Positions 44,853-44,923 of a DNA stretch of 44,923 nucleotides are shown piece by piece. Source of the DNA: Sulfurimonas sp. (GTDB lineage Bacteria; Campylobacterota; Campylobacteria; Campylobacterales; Sulfurimonadaceae). Position 1 is the stretch's first letter. Each line of letters opens with the position of its first letter. A program made the position numbers and the translations under genes. Below the pieces are notes generated by a model. That model saw nothing but the letters and a program-made list of their open reading frames with translations, did not search any database and had not been told where the DNA came from. The stretch is taken from positions 1 to 44,923 of the forward strand of contig NZ_JALSKT010000061.1 of the NCBI RefSeq assembly GCF_026988655.1. Direction: 5' to 3'.

Positions 44853-44923
44853 CTATGATACCAGTGGTAACAGATTTACTCCTTTTTCATCTAAATTATT
44901 ATCAGCTTGATAGTAAACTTCAT
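44853..44923 (-). CDS. partial C-terminus of a gene running off the window
   Basis: The minus-strand frame entering from the right edge encodes EVYYQADNNLDEKGVNLLPLV-Ser before a TAG at 44853-44855. The reading is open with plausible codons, but it is only 23 codons and I do not recognise it. It may be unrelated to the peptide cassette. Confidence 0.3.
   Translation of the reverse strand, partial: EVYYQADNNLDEKGVNLLPLVS

Noticed and set aside
1-44923. tRNA, rRNA, riboswitch or CRISPR array
   Set aside because: I saw no cloverleaf, rRNA segment, known riboswitch core or regularly spaced direct repeats. The only direct repeats with fixed spacing are the two at the peroxidase promoter.

Overview
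The window looks like a chromosomal segment of a free-living, Sulfurimonas-like member of the Campylobacterota (Epsilonproteobacteria). It is AT-rich (roughly 35% GC by eye), gene-dense and organised in short operons. The run murF - alpha/beta hydrolase - ddl - ruvA - fapA-like, facing murJ - cysS, resembles the gene order I recall from Campylobacter jejuni. Small epsilon-type proteins (a DUF4492 protein ahead of cydAB, membrane-anchored MurF) and many NMT1-domain and GGDEF/EAL sensors also fit a Sulfurimonas-type genome. The genus is inferred; no rRNA or tRNA is present to confirm it.

Layout. 1-3.1 kb (minus): an NMT1-domain histidine kinase and a nucleoside deoxyribosyltransferase-like protein. 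3.3-8.7 kb (plus): a YyaL-type thioredoxin-domain protein, a PPK2 polyphosphate kinase, PlsC and the vitamin B6 pair pdxJ-pdxA. 8.8-10.5 kb (plus): a di-haem cytochrome c peroxidase whose promoter carries two copies of a 23-bp dyad repeat, then an AMMECR1 protein. 10.5-13.0 kb (minus): a HicA-like orphan and an overlapping operon of a small unknown protein, coaX, hisG and a methyltransferase. 13.0-20.8 kb (minus): a GGDEF-EAL protein, two 70-residue proteins, a HIT protein, TRAP permeases DctQ/DctM without DctP, a DUF4105 protein, a DUF3015 protein and a TRL-like lipoprotein. 20.9-29.5 kb: the cell-wall and RuvA block, then murJ-cysS. 29.5-36.0 kb: an NMT1-domain diguanylate cyclase, an rRNA-type methyltransferase and the cytochrome bd operon, with an unlisted 52-residue CydX-like ORF at its end. 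36.0-42.2 kb: a DJ-1 protein, a 266-bp MITE-like palindromic element, a substrate-binding lipoprotein coupled to a GGDEF-EAL protein, pyrD and an M16 peptidase.

42.25-44.77 kb holds the most unusual locus: a 59-residue precursor-like peptide ending in Gly-Ser with its own extended -10 promoter, then an HprK-related kinase that appears fused to an N-terminal PqqD-like domain, then an NTP_transf_5-type nucleotidyltransferase. This reads as a compact RiPP-like peptide-phosphorylation cassette. It is more AT-rich than its surroundings and looks acquired. A partial minus-strand gene runs off the right edge.

Across the window the octamer AAACGCAG occurs 32 times by manual count, where about one is expected by chance. 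It occurs on both strands, in several reading frames and almost always followed by a pyrimidine. Its density (about one per 1.4 kb) and lack of strand bias resemble a DNA uptake sequence more than a gene-specific signal. It is missing from 1-4.7 kb and from 40 kb to the end, which includes the peptide cassette.
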